Source: Pseudomonadota bacterium
GTDB lineage: Bacteria; Pseudomonadota; Gammaproteobacteria; Steroidobacterales; Rariloculaceae
NCBI GenBank assembly: GCA_009843005.1
Contig: VYEH01000289.1
Span: 326-8,072, forward strand
Direction of reading: 5' to 3'
DNA length: 7,747 nt
Shown here: positions 6,879 through 7,747 of the stretch, in pieces
Numbering within the stretch: position 1 is the stretch's first letter
Layout of the letters: the number at the start of each line of letters is the position of its first letter
The notes under the pieces: generated by a model
The model's input: the letters and a program-made list of their open reading frames with translations, nothing else
The model's database searches: none
Told to the model about the DNA's origin: nothing
Translations under genes and position numbers: made by a program

Positions 6879-7577
6879 CTAGTCCTTGCTCAGATCCGGC
6901 CGGTAGCGGTTGTCGTCGCGGATGGCCTTCGGCACCAGCGTGCGCGGCTCGATGCTCACCGGCTCGTAGACCACCCTGCCCTTCTTCGGGTCGTAGCGCA
7001 CCTCGGCCTTGCCGATGAGCGGGAAATCCTTACGGAACGGGTGGCCGATGAAACCGTAGTCGGTGAGGATGCGGCGCAGGTCGGGGTGCGCGACGAAAAG
7101 GATCCCGAACAGGTCGAAGGCTTCGCGTTCGAACCAGTCGGCGGACGCCCAGATGCCGGTCACCGAGTCCACCATGGGACGCCCGTCGTCCTCGCAGGCC
7201 ACCTTCAGGCGCAACCGGGCATTATTGGAGATCGACAGCAGGTGATAGACCACGGCGAAACGCGACGGGGGCTGGTAGTCGGTTTCGGCGAGCGCATCGC
7301 CCCGGCCGAGCACGCCGCGGCTGAACCCCGTCGTGGTGGCCGACGCCGTATCCCATTCGGCGCGCCCGTAACTCAGGTAGTCAACGCCGCAGAGGTCCAT
7401 GAGCATCTCGAACTGCAGGCCCTCCGTATCTCGAAGGATACGGCAACAGTCCAGAAGATCGCCCGGCGCGATGGCGTATCCCAGTTCGCCCGCGGTATTC
7501 TCGAGCCGCTGCGCACGCTCCCCGAGTCGCGCCTCCACCGCCGCAGCGACGGCCGCATGTTTGTCGTCGAGTGTCAT
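6879..7577 (-). CDS. nuoC: NADH-quinone oxidoreductase subunit C (30 kDa subunit)
   Basis: This 232-residue protein is the NuoC subunit of complex I, a cofactor-free scaffold in the peripheral arm that packs against NuoD and NuoI. The family signature is clear in the C-terminal half: ADWFEREAFDLFGI (146-159), then HPDLRRILTDYGF (164-176) and GHPFRKDFPL (178-187). The N-terminal half has the usual MDLCGVDYLSYG segment (60-71) and RFAVVYHLLS (106-115), separated by about 34 residues (71-104). I recall this insert as common in beta/gamma-proteobacterial NuoC and do not consider it a defect. The gene stands alone, unlike the fused NuoCD of E. coli. The ATG at 7577 is preceded by AGGAG at 7590-7594, a rather long 12-base spacing, and I see no other ATG, GTG or TTG in frame between it and the nuoB stop. 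The stop is TAG, 3 bases before nuoD. Confidence 0.96.
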   Translation of the reverse strand: MTLDDKHAAVAAAVEARLGERAQRLENTAGELGYAIAPGDLLDCCRILRDTEGLQFEMLMDLCGVDYLSYGRAEWDTASATTTGFSRGVLGRGDALAETDYQPPSRFAVVYHLLSISNNARLRLKVACEDDGRPMVDSVTGIWASADWFEREAFDLFGILFVAHPDLRRILTDYGFIGHPFRKDFPLIGKAEVRYDPKKGRVVYEPVSIEPRTLVPKAIRDDNRYRPDLSKD

Positions 7578-7586
7578 CGCGTCGGG

Positions 7587-7598
7587 CGGCTCCTGCCG
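7587..7598 (-). promoter_or_regulatory. nuoC ribosome binding site within a possible small hairpin
   Basis: In the 53-base nuoB-nuoC gap the minus strand reads CGGCAGGAGCCG. The AGGAG is the only good Shine-Dalgarno candidate for nuoC and lies 12 bases from the ATG. CGGC and GCCG can pair as a 4-bp stem with AGGA as the loop. The stem is short and may have no effect; the RBS call is firmer than the hairpin call. No other signal is visible in this gap. Confidence 0.4.
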
Positions 7599-7630
7599 TA
7601 GTCGTTCAAGCCGGGTCGATGATGGAGCGT

Positions 7631-7747
7631 TCAGCGGGCAATGGTGTTGGTCCGCCGAATCTTCTGCTGCAATTGCAGGATGCCGTAAATCAGCGCTTCC
7701 GACGTGGGCGGACAGCCCGGCACGTAGACATCCACCGGGACGATCCG
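7631..7747 (-). CDS. nuoB: NADH-quinone oxidoreductase subunit B, C-terminal end (partial)
   Basis: Only the last 38 codons and the TGA stop are in the window; the rest lies beyond the right edge. The fragment begins RIVPVDVYVPGCPPTSEALI and ends RRTNTIAR. The VPGCPPTSEAL segment (fragment residues 9-19) is a hallmark of the NuoB/PSST family, and its Cys at fragment residue 12 is the last ligand of the 4Fe-4S cluster N2. In this family N2 is the final cluster of the chain and hands electrons to quinone at the NuoB/NuoD interface in the peripheral arm. The gene is followed after 53 bases by nuoC, as expected in a nuo operon. The paired cysteines that supply the other N2 ligands are outside the window, so intactness of the whole gene cannot be judged. 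Confidence 0.95.
   Translation of the reverse strand, partial: RIVPVDVYVPGCPPTSEALIYGILQLQQKIRRTNTIAR

Noticed and set aside
5592..7601. A 669-codon open frame on the plus strand opposite nuoC, nuoD and part of nuoE
   Set aside because: It lies entirely antisense to convincing nuo genes. Its product is rich in His, Val, Asp and Arg with no recognisable domain. Long antisense frames are common in GC-rich genes with strong third-position bias.
1..7747. A new or accessory system hidden among the nuo genes
   Set aside because: Every gap is 53 bases or less, all eight genes are in canonical nuo order, and composition looks even throughout. I saw no inserted gene, mobile element, repeat array or RNA gene.

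Overview
The window carries one uninterrupted, tightly packed block of the nuo operon, which encodes respiratory complex I (proton-pumping NADH:quinone oxidoreductase). All genes are on the minus strand, so transcription runs from high to low coordinates: nuoB (3' end only), nuoC, nuoD, nuoE, nuoF, nuoG, nuoH, nuoI (5' part only). This is the canonical nuo order, and it continues past both window edges. The six internal genes are intact, with no frameshift or premature stop.

The host looks like a GC-rich proteobacterium. NuoC and NuoD are separate rather than fused as in E. coli. NuoG is short (731 residues) and lacks the ligands for cluster N7. NuoI is of the short type with HALRRYPSGEERC before its first cluster. 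From remembered family patterns this fits the beta/gamma-proteobacterial form found outside the Enterobacteria, for example Xanthomonadales or Chromatiales-like gammaproteobacteria or betaproteobacteria. The genus cannot be fixed from the sequence alone.

Layout from upstream to downstream: nuoB tail (7631-7747), 53-base gap, nuoC (6879-7577), 3-base gap, nuoD (5622-6875), 4-base ATGA overlap, nuoE (5065-5625), 1-base gap, nuoF with a GTG start (3756-5063), 16-base gap, nuoG (1544-3739), 12-base gap, nuoH (455-1531), 43-base gap, nuoI with a GTG start (1-411). No stretch longer than 53 bases lacks a gene. I saw no promoter, terminator, RNA gene, mobile element, CRISPR array or transferred segment.

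The products form most of one electron path. NuoE, NuoF and NuoG form the NADH dehydrogenase module (FMN and clusters N1a, N3, N1b, N4, N5). NuoI (N6a, N6b) and NuoB (N2) carry electrons to quinone at the NuoB/NuoD/NuoH junction, with NuoC as a scaffold. NuoH is the membrane subunit that links quinone reduction to proton pumping. All Fe-S ligands expected in the visible parts are present. I found no new biological system here. The findings are small points: start codons, a mini-ORF in an intergenic gap, a duplicated NuoE N-terminus and an RBS in a possible hairpin loop.
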